Assembly (NCBI GenBank): GCA_014905825.1
Contig: JACGCN010000092.1
Location: 1 to 64,000 of the forward strand
Direction of reading: 5' to 3'
Source of the DNA: Lyophyllum atratum
Taxonomy: Eukaryota; Basidiomycota; Agaricomycetes; Agaricales; Lyophyllaceae
Length of the DNA: 64,000 bases
Both the position numbers and the translations under genes were made by a program. Numbering within the stretch: position 1 is the first letter of the stretch; each line of letters opens with the position of its first letter. A model generated the notes under the pieces. It was not told the DNA's origin, searched no databases, and saw only the letters and a program-made list of their open reading frames with translations. This document shows positions 37,268-52,400 of this stretch, piece by piece.

Positions 37268-37489
37268 ATTAGCGTCTCTCGTTTGCAAGAAAGCCGATAG
37301 TTGATTGAATATTCGTGAATTTGAGGAGGATAACGCGTCGAGATGGTGAGGGCTCGTGAATGACAACCTGAACTTCTGTATTGGCTTGTTTTGCTGGTGT
37401 GCATATCTTGGTTGACAACAGTCATCCACCGCAAATCCATTGCATTGACTTTCTACCATTATAATAAATCCAACATCGCCTTATATATA

Positions 37490-37990
37490 TTAAAATGCTA
37501 TCTTCATCGTCATCACTGATATGTTCCGGCCTGTCTGGACACTACGGAGATTCGTGTCTTGAAGGTTTGGGAGGAATTGAGCAGCTCAGCACTTCGACAG
37601 ACTTCGACTCGTCGTTAGCTCCCTCAACTACGATCACCTTGCCTGAACTTTAGAAAATCCATGTCTCCCAACGGTGTCGATTCCCCAAGCGGTGATAGCA
37701 GTTGAGAATCCCGACTCCATATCGTCATCGTCCTCGAGTACAATGTATTCGGGCCTGTCTGATGTACAGGTCTTTTGAAAATGTTAGGTTCCCTAGCGAG
37801 CACCGCACGAGAACGCGATCCTGGTCGTCGTCGTCCTGAACACAATATATTCGGGCCTGACTTGAGGTGGAGGCGACATGATGGGTCTGGGTACTTCAGG
37901 AAGCTGGGGAATCTTGATTGTGAGGCGTTGATTTATAGGGTCAATGTGTGGGCAATAGTCACTGCCTTTGAGTCTGAAATGCTATACCTG
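37490..37990 (-). pseudogene. decayed acidic-repeat coding stretch
   Basis: On the minus strand three separated segments share the pattern Arg-Pro-Glu-(Tyr/His)-Ile followed by an aspartate run: RPEYIV then (frameshifted) QDDDDQD near 37855-37820, RPEYIVLEDDDDMES near 37760-37720, and RPEHISDDDEDS near 37532-37500. An open stretch upstream reads IDPINQRLTIKIPQLPEVP. I could not build an intact spliced gene; frames change between copies. It could be a decayed gene or a poorly read one. IVLEDDDD resembles a SUMO-interacting motif (hydrophobic core plus acids), but that is only pattern similarity. Confidence 0.3.
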
Positions 37991-40571
<2,581 letters not shown>

Positions 40572-40943
40572 GGCATTTAATACTGAAGGAGTGCTTGTTT
40601 CTTCGCTGCGGGTTCCATTAAAATTCGTAGATTGTGAACCGTTGGTAGTACGTAGAACCAAAAAAATTATTTTCACCATCGTTGGCTAGCAGCTGCAAGA
40701 AACGCAGGTTGATGGTAATGGTTGGAAGCTGGCCAGGAGCAACGGTCAGGGACCTGGACTTCAGACCGATCCGGTATCACTATGTTAGTGGTCGAGGCAC
40801 AATACTACATGATCGTATAATAACAGATCGACTATCATCTGTTACATAAGGTCTGTTTGGAGACTAACATAATCGTCCTATCTACCAAGATGGCGTGTAG
40901 GGATTGTCCTCCACAAGTTACACACGGTCTTCAAGGTTTTCAA
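40572..40943. other. ATP2 3' region
   Basis: About 370 bp of 3' sequence before the tRNA; nothing recognised. Confidence 0.4.
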
Positions 40944-41025
40944 GGCGCTATAGCCAAGTGGTTACGGCGACAGATTAGAAATCTGTTCCTCTTTGAGGGC
41001 GCAGGTTCAAATCCTGCTGGCGTCG
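40944..41025 (+). tRNA. tRNA-Ser(AGA)
   Basis: 82 nt folding as a class II tRNA. The acceptor stem is GGCGCTA with TGGCGTC (one G-U at 2-71, one U-G at 6-67) and discriminator G. The anticodon arm ACAGA-TTAGAAA-TCTGT has anticodon AGA, reading UCU serine codons. The long variable arm TCCTCTTTGAGG fits serine. The T arm is GCAGG-TTCAAAT-CCTGC. TAGCCAAGTGG and GGTTCAAATCC are the A and B boxes. No intron, no encoded CCA. Confidence 0.95.
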
Positions 41026-41031
41026 GCTGTA

Positions 41032-41036
41032 TTTTT
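41032..41036 (+). terminator. RNA polymerase III terminator of tRNA-Ser
   Basis: A run of five T starts six bases after the discriminator base, the usual Pol III stop. Confidence 0.75.
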
Positions 41037-41108
41037 CCATTCAAAAGTTTTCCCCGGCCGGCGCCGGTGTAACTGCGACAGTCCTCAAATTGCCTTTTTT
41101 GACCGAAC

Positions 41109-44100
41109 ATGGCATTGTCCTCCGGCGGGATGGCAAGTCTGAGGCTGCAGCTACGTCTTCTTGCCACTTCTTTCTACCTCTTGCCACACAAGCCATCTCG
41201 CACTTTTGTTTCTCGATCCCATATGGCCACCGCTGCAGCCCACGACGATGAGTGGCGACGCGTCTCTCCCAACAACGCCCCGCCGTTCTCCGTCTTCACC
41301 AAGCCAATCCAGAAATCTGAACAGGACGATAGAGATTACCGGATTATAGAACTATCCAATGGTTTACAAGCAACACTCGTGCACGATGCCAAAGCAGACA
41401 AAGCTGCTGCTAGTCTTGATGTTGCTGTGGGACATCTATACGATCCGGTGAGCCTGTTCCGCACAACTAGATCGTTGGGTGATCTGACGAAGGATGCGTA
41501 GGATGACATGCCAGGCCTTGCTCACTTCTGTGAGCATTTGCTATTCATGGTGAGTTCCTGATACAATTCAGAACAGCCGATCTGGCTGTGATGAGGTTCT
41601 GGTCGCATCAGCTGAATTAAGCTTCTACATATCAGGGTACAGAACAGTTTCCCCGCGAAAACGAATACTCGGAGGTGAGGCGCAATCTTCAACGCATGAT
41701 ATAGAGTGATATATCTTCCTCATAGTACCTTGCCAAAAACAACGGCGCCTCGAATGCTTACACATCCACTTCCAATACGAATTATTACTTCAGTGTTGCG
41801 ACGCCTGCGCTATCTGGAGCTCTAGAGCGTTTCGCCGCGTTCTTCCATTCCCCTCTGTTCTCCCCAAGCTGCACTTCCCGCGAATTAAATGCTGTCGATT
41901 CTGAGCACAAGAAGAACCATCAAGCGGATATGTGGCGTATCTTTCAACTGAACAAGCATCTCAGTAAGGAAGGTCATGTCTGGAGCAAGTTTGGGAGTGG
42001 AAACAGGGAGAGTCTGTCGAAAGCTGCAAAGGAACTCAAAGCCAAGGGGCTGTTAACGGAGAGTGCCTCTTCGACCCGCCCTCCTAGCCTCGCCCCGTCA
42101 CCTATTCCGTCACGTATCGCTTCTCCTGCGCCATCAGTTGCCTCCACCGGCAGTGAAATTGAGGCAGACGGTGGCGCCATTGGTCGCGAAACACGTCGAC
42201 GATTGGTGGAATGGTGGAGCAAAGAGTACTGCGCCAGCCGAATGCGCTTATGTATTGTGGGACAGGGTAAATTATCCATATGCTGTAAATCCTACTTCGA
42301 AAAGCTACTGATGCAAAATTTAGAGTCCTTGGATGAACTCTCTGAGCTTGCGTCGACCCTCTTTTCGCCTATTCCCAACCGTGAACGAGATGCTCTCCCT
42401 ATGTTGCATGACCACCCGTTCGGACCTAATGAAAAGGGTGTGAGTTCTTCTTATTCATAGCCATGCACCCAACGTTTTTCTGACCAATAACTCTAGACGC
42501 TTATCTCTGTCCAGACGATCATGTCCTTCCATGCGCTAGAAATTTCGTTTCCGATGGACTACCAGCCTCCGTTTTGGAAACACAAGCCATCTCACTTCAT
42601 TTCTCATTTTGTGGGACACGAGGGACCTGGATCGTTGTACTCGTATCTGAAGAACAAGGGATGGGTCACAAGCTTAAGTTCAGGGCCACAGAACCTCGCA
42701 AGAGGCTTTGCTATGTTTAAGATCACCGTACATTTGACCGAGGCTGGTTACGGTGCGTCGTGTTTTTGTCTCTCGCCCTAAATTTACTTATGTCACCAAC
42801 AGAACACTATCGTGATGTTATTCTCGCATCCTTCCAGTACCTTGCTCTTCTTCGATCATCGAAATTCGACCCGTTCCATCAAAGTGAAGTAGCCAAGGTT
42901 TCTGAGATTCGTTTCCGTTTTGCAGAGAAGAGGCGGCCAGACGACTATGCGACTTGGATATCGGAGCACATGGCTTGGCCTGTCCCCAAAGAACTGTTAC
43001 TTAGCGCTCCCCAGTTAACATGGGACTGGGATTCCGAAGACGCAGAGGCCCAGATCAAGCAATACCTGGAGTCTTTCCGAATCACCGAGGGCCGAGTGGT
43101 GCTAATGGCAACTGCCGCTGAGCATGCTAAACTCGCCCCCAATGCTACTTGGAAAAAAGAGCCATGGTACGGAACTGATTATCGTGTCGAGCGATTTGAT
43201 GAGGCGTTCATCGAAGAAGTGATCTCCTGTTCATTTATTACGACGCGTGCCAAAGTTGCTCAATGTACATTTTTCTGCAGGCTCAAGCTTCCAACAAGGT
43301 TCCCGAACTCTTCTTGCCTGGTCCCAACGAGTTCATACCCACGAACCTGGACGTGGAGAAGCGCACGGTCACTGAGGTATGTATACCGCCAACAACCTTG
43401 TGTTGATGTGATTGTTGCTCATTCCCCGAAAGCCGCTCAATCGCCCTCACCTCATCCGCGAAACACCGCTCTCGACTCTATGGCACAAGCGGGACGACCG
43501 CTTCTTCGTACCCAAAGCTCATGTCATGCTCGACATTCGCAGGTATGGCATGACTATCTACCCCTTTTTCAAAGTTCTCACAACGCCTTCAGCGATGTTG
43601 TCAATGAGTCCCCTCGCGCAGCTGTCGTGACCAAGTGATCCAACTTCTTTATGTACACCTGAGTTGTGCTGAAGTATGAATGCTCCTAGGTTATACTCCG
43701 ACCTCGTGAACGACGCTCTCTCTGAGTATGCCTACGACGCGGATCTTGCTGGCCTGTCGTACAATTTCATGTCACATACGAGCGGGCTATTCGTCTCGAT
43801 CAATGGCTATAACGACAAGTTGACTGTTCTAGTGAAGAATGTACTGGAGAAGGCTAGAGGGCTCGCTATCGATCCCCACCGCTTGGCTGTGATGAAGGAA
43901 CAAGTAAGCAAGTCGTTACGTGACCCTAGGGGCCATACTCAACAGATAAACAGAACAAAAGAGAATGGGAAAACTTCTTCCTCGGACAATCCTATTCTCT
44001 CTCCGATTATTTCGGTCGGTACATCTTGACCGAGCGACAATGGACACTGGAGGAAAAATTGAAGGAATTGTCTTGTAAGCCCCCGTTGTAAAACTGCGAT

Positions 44101-45420
44101 TGTCTTCTTATGTCCCTGGTTATTAGCTGTCACACCCGAAGAGATCCAGGCTCACACCACGCGGCTTTTATCTCAAGTTCATCTACGAATGCTGGTAGCT
44201 GGGAACATCTACAAGGACGTGCGTAAACTGCCTTTATGAAGGTTCCAAGGTGATATTGACATGCATGACAGGAGGCCATCAGAATCGCAGAAATAGCAGA
44301 GGAGGGCCTCGGAGTCTCTCCGCTCTCCCCGGTTGAATTGAACGACCGGGCGCTATTACTTCCAGAGGGTATATATCTTCAAATGTTGAAGGGTTTAAAC
44401 CGTAACTCACCGATCATGCAGCCTCCAATCATGCATGGACCTGCCCAATCCCGAATCCAAACCAGGCCAACTCGGCACTAACCTACTATGTTCATTTTGG
44501 GTCTATTGCGGATGAGCCACTCAGAGTGACTGCTTCCTTGCTTACGCAAATCCTCAGCGAGCCCGCTTTCAACGTCCTGCGTACCCAAGAACAGCTCGGT
44601 TATATTGTTCACTGTTCGGCCTGGTCACTGCCTGGAGCTGGCGAAAAAGGCCTGCGGATTGTCATCCAAAGCGAGAAGACGCCGGGATATCTGGAAGAAC
44701 GCGTGGAATCGTTCTTAGGCGGCATGAAGTCGACCATTGAGAATATGACCGAAGAAGAGTTTGCGGAACAGAAGAATGGCTTGGAGAAGAAGTGGTTGGA
44801 GAAAGAGAAAAACCTGGCGGACGAGACGGCTAAGTTTATAAACCACATCAATACTGGTCATTTGGACTTCTTAAGGAGTACGCCCACTTCTCATTTTCAC
44901 TGCAAAACTTAAACTGACGATCACTGCAGAGGAAACTGATGCGCGTCTGTTGAAGACCATCACCAAGGATGATGTCCTGAAGTTGTTCCTTTCCCATGTC
45001 CACCCATCGTCAGTCACGAGATCCAAGCTCTCAGTCCACATGATTTCGCAGAAACCGCGTCCCAAGAAAACTAGCGCCGCTGCTTCTCAGGCCTTCGAAG
45101 CCCTCCTGCGTGAAGCTAATATAGATGTGGATGAAAATATATGGAAGGAATCCCTAGGAGCCGATGGAACCCCACTAGCAACTGATTTTACGAATTATTG
45201 GAAACAGGTCTTTGCATCCAAAGGCGAGGATGCCATGAAGCTGGTTGACGCCATCCCCGAACTTGTGGAGAAGCACGCCGTCGACGGTGAAGGCGAGGAC
45301 CCCGTTCGATCGGATGTTTCGTACATCAAGGATCTGAAGGAGTTCAAGGCTGGCCTGGCTCCTTCCGTCGATCCGGGCCCCATGGTACAGTGGGGAGATT
45401 TGCCTGTGTCGCGCTTTTAA
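41109..45420 (+). CDS. STE23: insulin-degrading-enzyme family metalloprotease (M16A, Ste23-like)
   Basis: Large zinc peptidase that degrades short peptides inside a closed chamber; yeast Ste23 also trims a-factor. The inverted zinc motif is HFCEHLLFMGTEQFP (HxxEH), with the third ligand in ELNAVDSEHKKN. SNAYTSTSNTNYYFSV, HFVGHEGPGSLYSYLKNKGW and the C-terminal LRTQEQLGYIVH are family hallmarks of all four M16 subdomains. A Ser/Pro-rich insert lies at 42060-42180. About fourteen introns, roughly 1,100 residues. The first ATG (41109) gives a leader MALSSGGMASLRLQLRLLATSF... with Arg but no acids; a second Met 38 residues on (41223) starts MATAAAHDDEW. This recalls human IDE, where two starts give mitochondrial and cytosolic forms. 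Confidence 0.93.
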
Positions 45421-45766
45421 TAACTAGGAAGGGCAGTAGATTATATTTTGACACATTTTTTGCGCATTGTACACTTATAATTAAACACCTGTTGCTCATC
45501 TTTGATCCATCGATAATAAGAAAAAACGGTGAGTGGGACATTCGGAATCGCATAAGGGTGCTTCTGGGATTTAGAACAGAGAGGAAATCAAGAGATGTAT
45601 CGCATGGCACGACGTCTGAGGAGAGAGGGATACAGAACACAGGAAAGACAAGTCTACCGATGGTCCCACCGGAGAGTAACAAATGAAGATCATAACGGGT
45701 AGCCTGTGGTACATAAGTGGGATGCAGAGGATAACATGACAGCATGACTATGACAATGTGACTAGT
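45421..45766. other. convergent 3' region, protease and CKS1
   Basis: 346 bp between two stop codons; only 3' UTR-like sequence. Confidence 0.4.
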
Positions 45767-46233
45767 TCACTTCCTCCGAGGAGCCTGTTTGGTATGCTGC
45801 GGCGGAGCAACGAAATCTTTCGGTCGTCGGAAGAGAAGAACGTGTGGTTCGGGCGCTGTAAAATTCAAGGATGCATATAAGGCCGACCTCCATATAGTAC
45901 ATGAAGACCACTCACTATGAACTTCGTAATGCTCCCATCCCAAACTCTGCGTGATCCCGATACCCCGCCACTCCGGCTCAGCCAAGAGACGCAGCGTCCC
46001 GGTATCATCCTGATTGAAGAATTGCTTGGGTATCATCTTCAGGAGTTGTTTGGGCAGTATGACGTGCCGATATTCATAGTCATCATCTGAGTAACGATCT
46101 GAATAGTGGATTCTAGCAAGCGATGATCAGCCTTGTGCAGCAGTCGGATATTGAGAAAACGTGGGACCGACTTCTCGATGTACTCTTCGAGTTTACGATT
46201 TGCTTCCTTGCTACCTGCTACGTTTGCTGCCAT
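45767..46233 (-). CDS. CKS1: cyclin-dependent kinase regulatory subunit Cks1/Suc1
   Basis: Small phosphate-binding adaptor of Cdk1. Exon 1 encodes [17 protein letters not shown] and joins, after a 72-bp intron with donor GTACAT, to [20 protein letters not shown]. The core continues [30 protein letters not shown] and WEHYEVH; after a second intron it reads [12 protein letters not shown], which includes the HxPEPH hinge that allows domain swapping. The tail [15 protein letters not shown] is short and basic. Total about 118 residues, as expected. A GT at a later position would give a longer exon 1 but breaks the frame, so this donor was chosen. Divergent from MER3 across 176 bp. Confidence 0.93.
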
Positions 46234-46409
46234 TGATGCTCGAGCTAGAGAGCTGTAAACGAATGCTAGCGACGAGGCGAACGAAGTAAAAAGCACCAGG
46301 GGGCAGAGTTAAAGCAGGACGCGGACCCCGTTTACATGGTCACATGACTCCGACGCGTCAATTTCAAATTGATATGATCATTCCCGTTCTGGTTTTGGTT
46401 CCGCCCATC
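46234..46409. promoter_or_regulatory. bidirectional promoter CKS1 / MER3
   Basis: Only 176 bp separate the ATGs of the cell-cycle adaptor CKS1 (minus) and the meiotic helicase MER3 (plus). Both core promoters and 5' UTRs must fit in this space. It holds an ACGCGTC at 46353-46359, which resembles the fungal MCB cell-cycle box (ACGCGT). Confidence 0.55.
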
Positions 46410-49400
46410 ATGTCCTTCAACGAGCGCTTTACGCGAAAGAGCAATCATCTCTATGCCTCTTACCCCGTAACCTACCCTACCGCTCCAGGACGCCACAGCC
46501 CCTGCTCGGCGGTTGGGGAAACATACGAAGAGAATTACACAGATGATATAGGTGGGTGTATGCGCTTGGCTCGACCTCTCATAGTTGATTACTTCTATAG
46601 AGACTCCTGTCGAGAGACGCATATGCCCTACTTATCAGACCTCCCATGCAGACGAATACGATGAGATAGATGATTATGAAGAGTCTACCTATGGAAATCC
46701 TATGCACCATCAACTGCAACTCGAAGCGAACCAACGCATGTTCCACGATACACGTCTACAGGAAGAAATCAGCTACTCTCCTTATAATTCTCGTCCTGGT
46801 CAAAATAATGCCTGACTATCCGTAGTCAAAGAGCTCACTATGATGTCTGCAGGCTCGTACGATCCCCCCGACAATACTCATCCCGGTTATGACCACGAAG
46901 AAGCATACCCGGAACTAGATCCTCAGAGAAACTACAGTCCTTCCTTATCTACGACAGATGTGAACCGTGGTCATCCTTGCACGGGACCTGCTACCATTTC
47001 TCGTGGATCTAACCCCAGAAATGCGCATGGGATACGCCTGCGACCAGTTTCTACCCTTCGTATGTCCATTGGCCCTTCCGCTACTGAACTATGCTGTATA
47101 CATCTCTTCCAGCGGATATGTACAGAGGCCTCTTCAAATTTGGAGTCTTCAATGCAGTGCAATCGTCTTGTTTCGACGACGTTCGTGATTTGCACGTTTA
47201 TTCAATGATACTATCTAACAGCCACTAAGGTCTTCGACTCTAAAGAAAATATGGTGAACTGAGAATTTTCTTGCGCCATCAACACCCATTCACTCACGCA
47301 AAATAAATCTAGGTTATCAGCGGTATGGTTGCACACCTGTCAGTCATTCTTCTCGGATCTCAATCCCTATTAGCTCCAACTGGAAGCGGAAAGACGGTAC
47401 TTTTTGAGCTTGCCATTATCAAGATGCTTACAGAATCAAGAAACGCTGATGGTTCTCTGAAATGTGTATATATGGCGCCTACGAAGGTCAGTGAATCTTT
47501 GAAGGGCGCTCGCATATACTGATAACGTCTCTTCAGGCCCTGTGTTCAGAGAGATATCGAGATTGGACGGCCAAGTTCGATCCTTTGGGGATAAAGTGTG
47601 AGTCGATTATGTCAGGAGTAACTCTGTGGTATCAGGTTAGCTGACTATGTAACAGGCGCTGAACTGACTGGAGACACCGTTCATTTTGGGCGAGGAGTTT
47701 GGGGTGATGCGAAAAAAGCCTCCATCATGTTCGTATGCTCCATCACTTCAATTACATCTCCCTCCTCGTTGTTTTTCATTTTTATTCCTTTTCCGTAGTA
47801 TAACAACGGTAACCCGAGCTTCCCTGAGTATGCAAAATCAACTCACATGGTACAGGGCGAGAAATGGGACAGCCTTACGCGCAATTGGTTCGGACATTCG
47901 AATATGCGTGTTTTCTATTCTCATACTTACTTGAATTCTAGGGGCGAGCATTCTCAGATCCTCTCTCAAATCCGGCTCTTTCTCATCGATGAGGTGTGCG
48001 CTACTTCACAACGTACCCCTCCACAGAGATATATAGTTTGCTCAGGTTCACATCCTTAACGAATCGCGCGGCAGCACATTGGAGGTGGTCGTATCTCGCA
48101 TGAAGACGCGCGGCTCTTCCGTTCGATTTGTTCTCGTCTCAGCAACGGTTCCCAATATCCATGACATCGCATCGTGGATTGGAAGCTCCGGAAATTCACA
48201 TATTCCGGCGAAAGTGTTTGAGGTGCGCCATGACCGTAGAGTCTATACAGTTTTGTGACCTGATAACATTGTCAGTTCGGCGAAGAATTTCGGCCATGTA
48301 AGCTTACGCGGTTTGTCATCGGCGTGCATCGCCAGAGAGGACAGAACGACTTCGTATTCACCAAGAATCTGGATTATAAACTATTCGCCGCCTTACAACA
48401 GCATTCTGTGGGCAAGCCCATTCTCGTATTTTGTTCTACCAGAAAAGGTTCCTATGATGCCATTCAATCAAAATTCTTCTTGACAAGAGATTTCAGGGGT
48501 ATTTACGACAGCGGAGCAACTCATGAAGGACTACGCCGAAGCCGAGAAAAGCAAGAAAACATTACCTTGGTCGCACCCTAGAAGGTAAAGTAAATGCTTT
48601 GTAAAAGAACCAGGTTACTCAATCTGCATAGGGTCGAGCAGTCGTTCAATGATAAACGTTTGACGGGTACGCGTCCAAATGCGCCATATATAGCCTGACT
48701 TAACCTGACCTGAAATATCAGAGTTCGCTTCCTTTGGTGTTGGTGTACATCACGCTGGGTTGACTCTTGATGACCGGCGAGCAACGGAAGACCTCTATAT
48801 GAATGGAGTATTGCGTATCGTCATTGCCACATCAGTACGCGTATACATTGACTTGGCGATTGAACTAACTTAACCTTGTCAGACCTTGGCTGTTGGGGTC
48901 AATCTCCGTATGTTCCGAACAGACGTTCCATTATTTTGGATCTGATATATATTACGCAGCTGCACACATGGTCGTTATCAAGGGCGTCCAAACTTTCCAG
49001 AATAACGCTTCAGTCGAGTACTCTGACCTCGATGTTATGCAGATGCTGGGCCGTGCTGTAAGCATTGTCCCAATCGAGAGACCGGCTCTTGATCTAATGC
49101 CATTATTGTCACTCGATGCCAGGGCCGACCCCAGTTTGGTCTGTCTTCATTCTCTCGCTTATGGCTACTTTCTCATACTCAGAGCAGACAAGGACGGAAT
49201 TGCACTCATTTTCTGTGAGGAGGAGCTGGAAAATAAATACAGAGCCCTCCTTCAGGGCAGAACTATTCTCGAGAGTTCTCTCCATGCCAATCTTTCAGAA
49301 CATCTCAACTCAGAAATTGGGCTCGGGACCGTCACAAGCATCTCGACAGCGAAGGAGTGGTTGCGTAGCTCTTTCTTGTTCCAGCGGATTCGTAAAAACC

Positions 49401-52400
49401 CAAATCATTACCGCCTTGGGAAGGAGGTCGATCAGACATGGGAGGAACGAGTGGATGACCTGGTAATGCAAAGCGTGGATAAACTACGAGAGACGCAGTT
49501 GGTGGAGACCTCGACCGAGGGTGCTGGAGCTGAAGAGCTAATATCAACCGAGTATGGTGATATCATGAGCAAGGTATGTCACTGGCGCGTGCTTTACATC
49601 GATTCATTCTCACCGACTTGCGGAGTTTTACATCCGGCAGTCGACAGTAAGCTGTTACCCTGTTATACTCATCGGCTCTAAACCCGACTCTTTAATCCAG
49701 ATGGGTCTTATTTTGGCTCTGCCTGACCGCCCAACCCTACGAGAACTTGTAAGTGCTGCTAGAATTCTTGCCGCTGTTATTGACGTTGCAGCTTCAAAGC
49801 TCGAAATGATCTCCTCATCGGAAGAGTAGGTCTTCCTTCAAGATCCTTGCAGCCTGCTAAGGACAGTCCTTCTTATAGACTCTCTGAAACTAAACTGAGG
49901 GCTTCTGAAAAAACGGTCCATCCCACTCGCCTCTTTATGATATGTCATGTCTTAACCTGGATTAACGTCACAGGCGTTAAATAAGCTTCGGAAGCACCCA
50001 GACATTCGCTTTGAGATCAAGAAATTGGAAAAGACAGCGGACAAGGTGTTTCTATTGATTCAAGTGAGTCCTCGCTCCACGATTTCAGGGCATCAGTGTC
50101 ATAACGACATTGGTAGGCAGTTCTAGGTGGTATCTCTCTAAACACAGCGGAGTACAAGAGCGCCGACAGTCAACCTCAACTTGAAGCATTTGGTATATTT
50201 CGACATGTCAGCCGAATCGCACGAGGTCTGTCTGTATCATGTCTTCTGATGCAGCCATGAATGTCCCTCCTTAGCCATTGTGGAGGTCGGCGTAGTCAAG
50301 CGATTTGGGGCTCAAGTTAAATATGGTCTCGAACTGTACTATTCTTCTTCCTGCATTGTTGTTCTCATTACTCAGCATATCCTGCCAATTTTCAGAATGA
50401 GATGTCTGACCGCGAAGGCTTGGGAGGACAGGCCTGTTGTATTGCGTCAACTTGAACAGATTGGCGAAAAATCGTGTGTATCTTTGATGTCGCCATGGAA
50501 TGCACCTAATCTCTTTTCATTTTAGCATCAAGGTCTGCTCTTCTAGACAAAATTGAATTGCGCAGCCCCGTCAATGCGTAAATAGGTCCTCGCCGAGCAT
50601 GGGATTACTTCCATCGCAAGCTTACTCAAGCAAGATACTATTAGGATTGAAACGGTCAGTAGATAAACCTCTTTGATCGTTCAGCGCGTCTCACCAAATT
50701 ACATATCAGCTTCTCAACCGTCGTTCGCCGTTTGGTTTGGAACTTCTCGCATGTGCGCGGGATATGCCCCAATATCTCTTGAAAGTAACCCAACTAAACG
50801 TGTCTTCAAATGGAGGGAAAGATCCTGTAGAAATAGAGCTCTTCATAGAATGTGGCTTACAGGAATCGCATGAGGGCCAATCTTTCACCAAAGCGAAGAA
50901 AGATAAAGGTCGTAGTCCAAACATGACGGTGGTCCTGACAATATCGTCGGATATGGACTTGGTTGATTATCGTAGAATCTCGTGAGTGTATTCAGCAGAT
51001 TCTGCCTGCGATAGTTAACGGCCCTTCTTGTCGGCAGCACGAAATCATTGAAAGAGAAAAAGTCATTTACGGTAACCGCCGAGCTAACACGACCTAGTCA
51101 ATCGATACTTGTCCTCATCACGTCCGTGAGTGATTCTGTGCATCACACTGGAGCTGGAAGAGGTGAACCGTCTCAACGCAGGAGACAACGGCCGGTTTAG
51201 TGGTGACCGAGGTATACAAACCAGCACTATCTCCTAAAGAGTTCCCGACACCCAACACCCGACCGCCGACGTCCATCGTACGTCTTGAAGTAATTTCATT
51301 CTTCTTCTTGTTTTAACTTTGCGTTAGGATATCGATTTAGCTGGGCTTGAAGAGGATGCTGATTTCTGGGACATGGATATCGACGGAAAAAGCGAGGAAG
51401 TGGTGCAAGTTCGGGACTTGACGAAGCCAAAAAGTACTTCCTCCCCCTAAGTTCCTGCTTTGACTGACCTTTGTTTATAGCGATAATCGAAGTCAAGGAG
51501 ATGACTCCTTCCCGTAACGGCAAGGGTGCGAAGGTCCCGAAGAATCTGGATCGTAGTGAAGTTACACCGAAAGTGTTGCCCAATGGCAATTTCGAGTAAG
51601 AGTCTGAGGATCAAACCCATCTTCCTAGCTGATAGTCCATAGATGTAACCACCCTTGCAAGGACAAGAACAAGTGTCGACATCTTTGGTGAGCACAATGC
51701 AGTCATTGACGTGACCAAACAAAGACTTCAAGTACGTTTGTTCAGTTGCCGAGATGGTCTAGCCGATAAGCCTAAGAGGCGAGGCTCCGCTGGGAAGACG
51801 GTGCTAGAGTCACCCAAACGACCAGCAACACGTCCTATTGCCGTGTCAGCCAAAGCAGAAAAATCTACTCGCAAACCGACCGACCGCAGACTTGAAGAAC
51901 TCGAATCATTGCATAGTCGATCCAATGTTACGACCAACTTGAAGCTTTCGCCTGGCCATCGGTTGAAGCTGGACCGAGCGAGCGAGCTAAAGCGGAAACG
52001 CAAGCTCATCCCCGACTTCAATATCGAGTTTACGGTGCTGAAAGATTCTCAAGCCGCAAAGACGACAGGCTACGATTCGGCTGACTTAGAAGAAGATGAC
52101 GACCTTCCAGAAGCGTTTGATATCCTCCAAACACTTGCTACTCATCCTCGACCTTGGACATCTCCTTCAGAGAACACCTACTCAAATTCGGACATGGACT
52201 CCCTCATCCGAGCTGTTCCTCTCGACGACATCGAAGTATCGACGACGGAACATCTCAAAGACGGCGAGGAGAATGAGAAACAGCACAAAGCCATATCGAA
52301 GTCTGAGTTAACTCCATCGCCAGATCATAGTATGCGCGGCAGAAGCGCCAGATCCATTTCTCCTCCAAGGAAACGGCGTCGGTACGAAGTAGTTCAAGGC

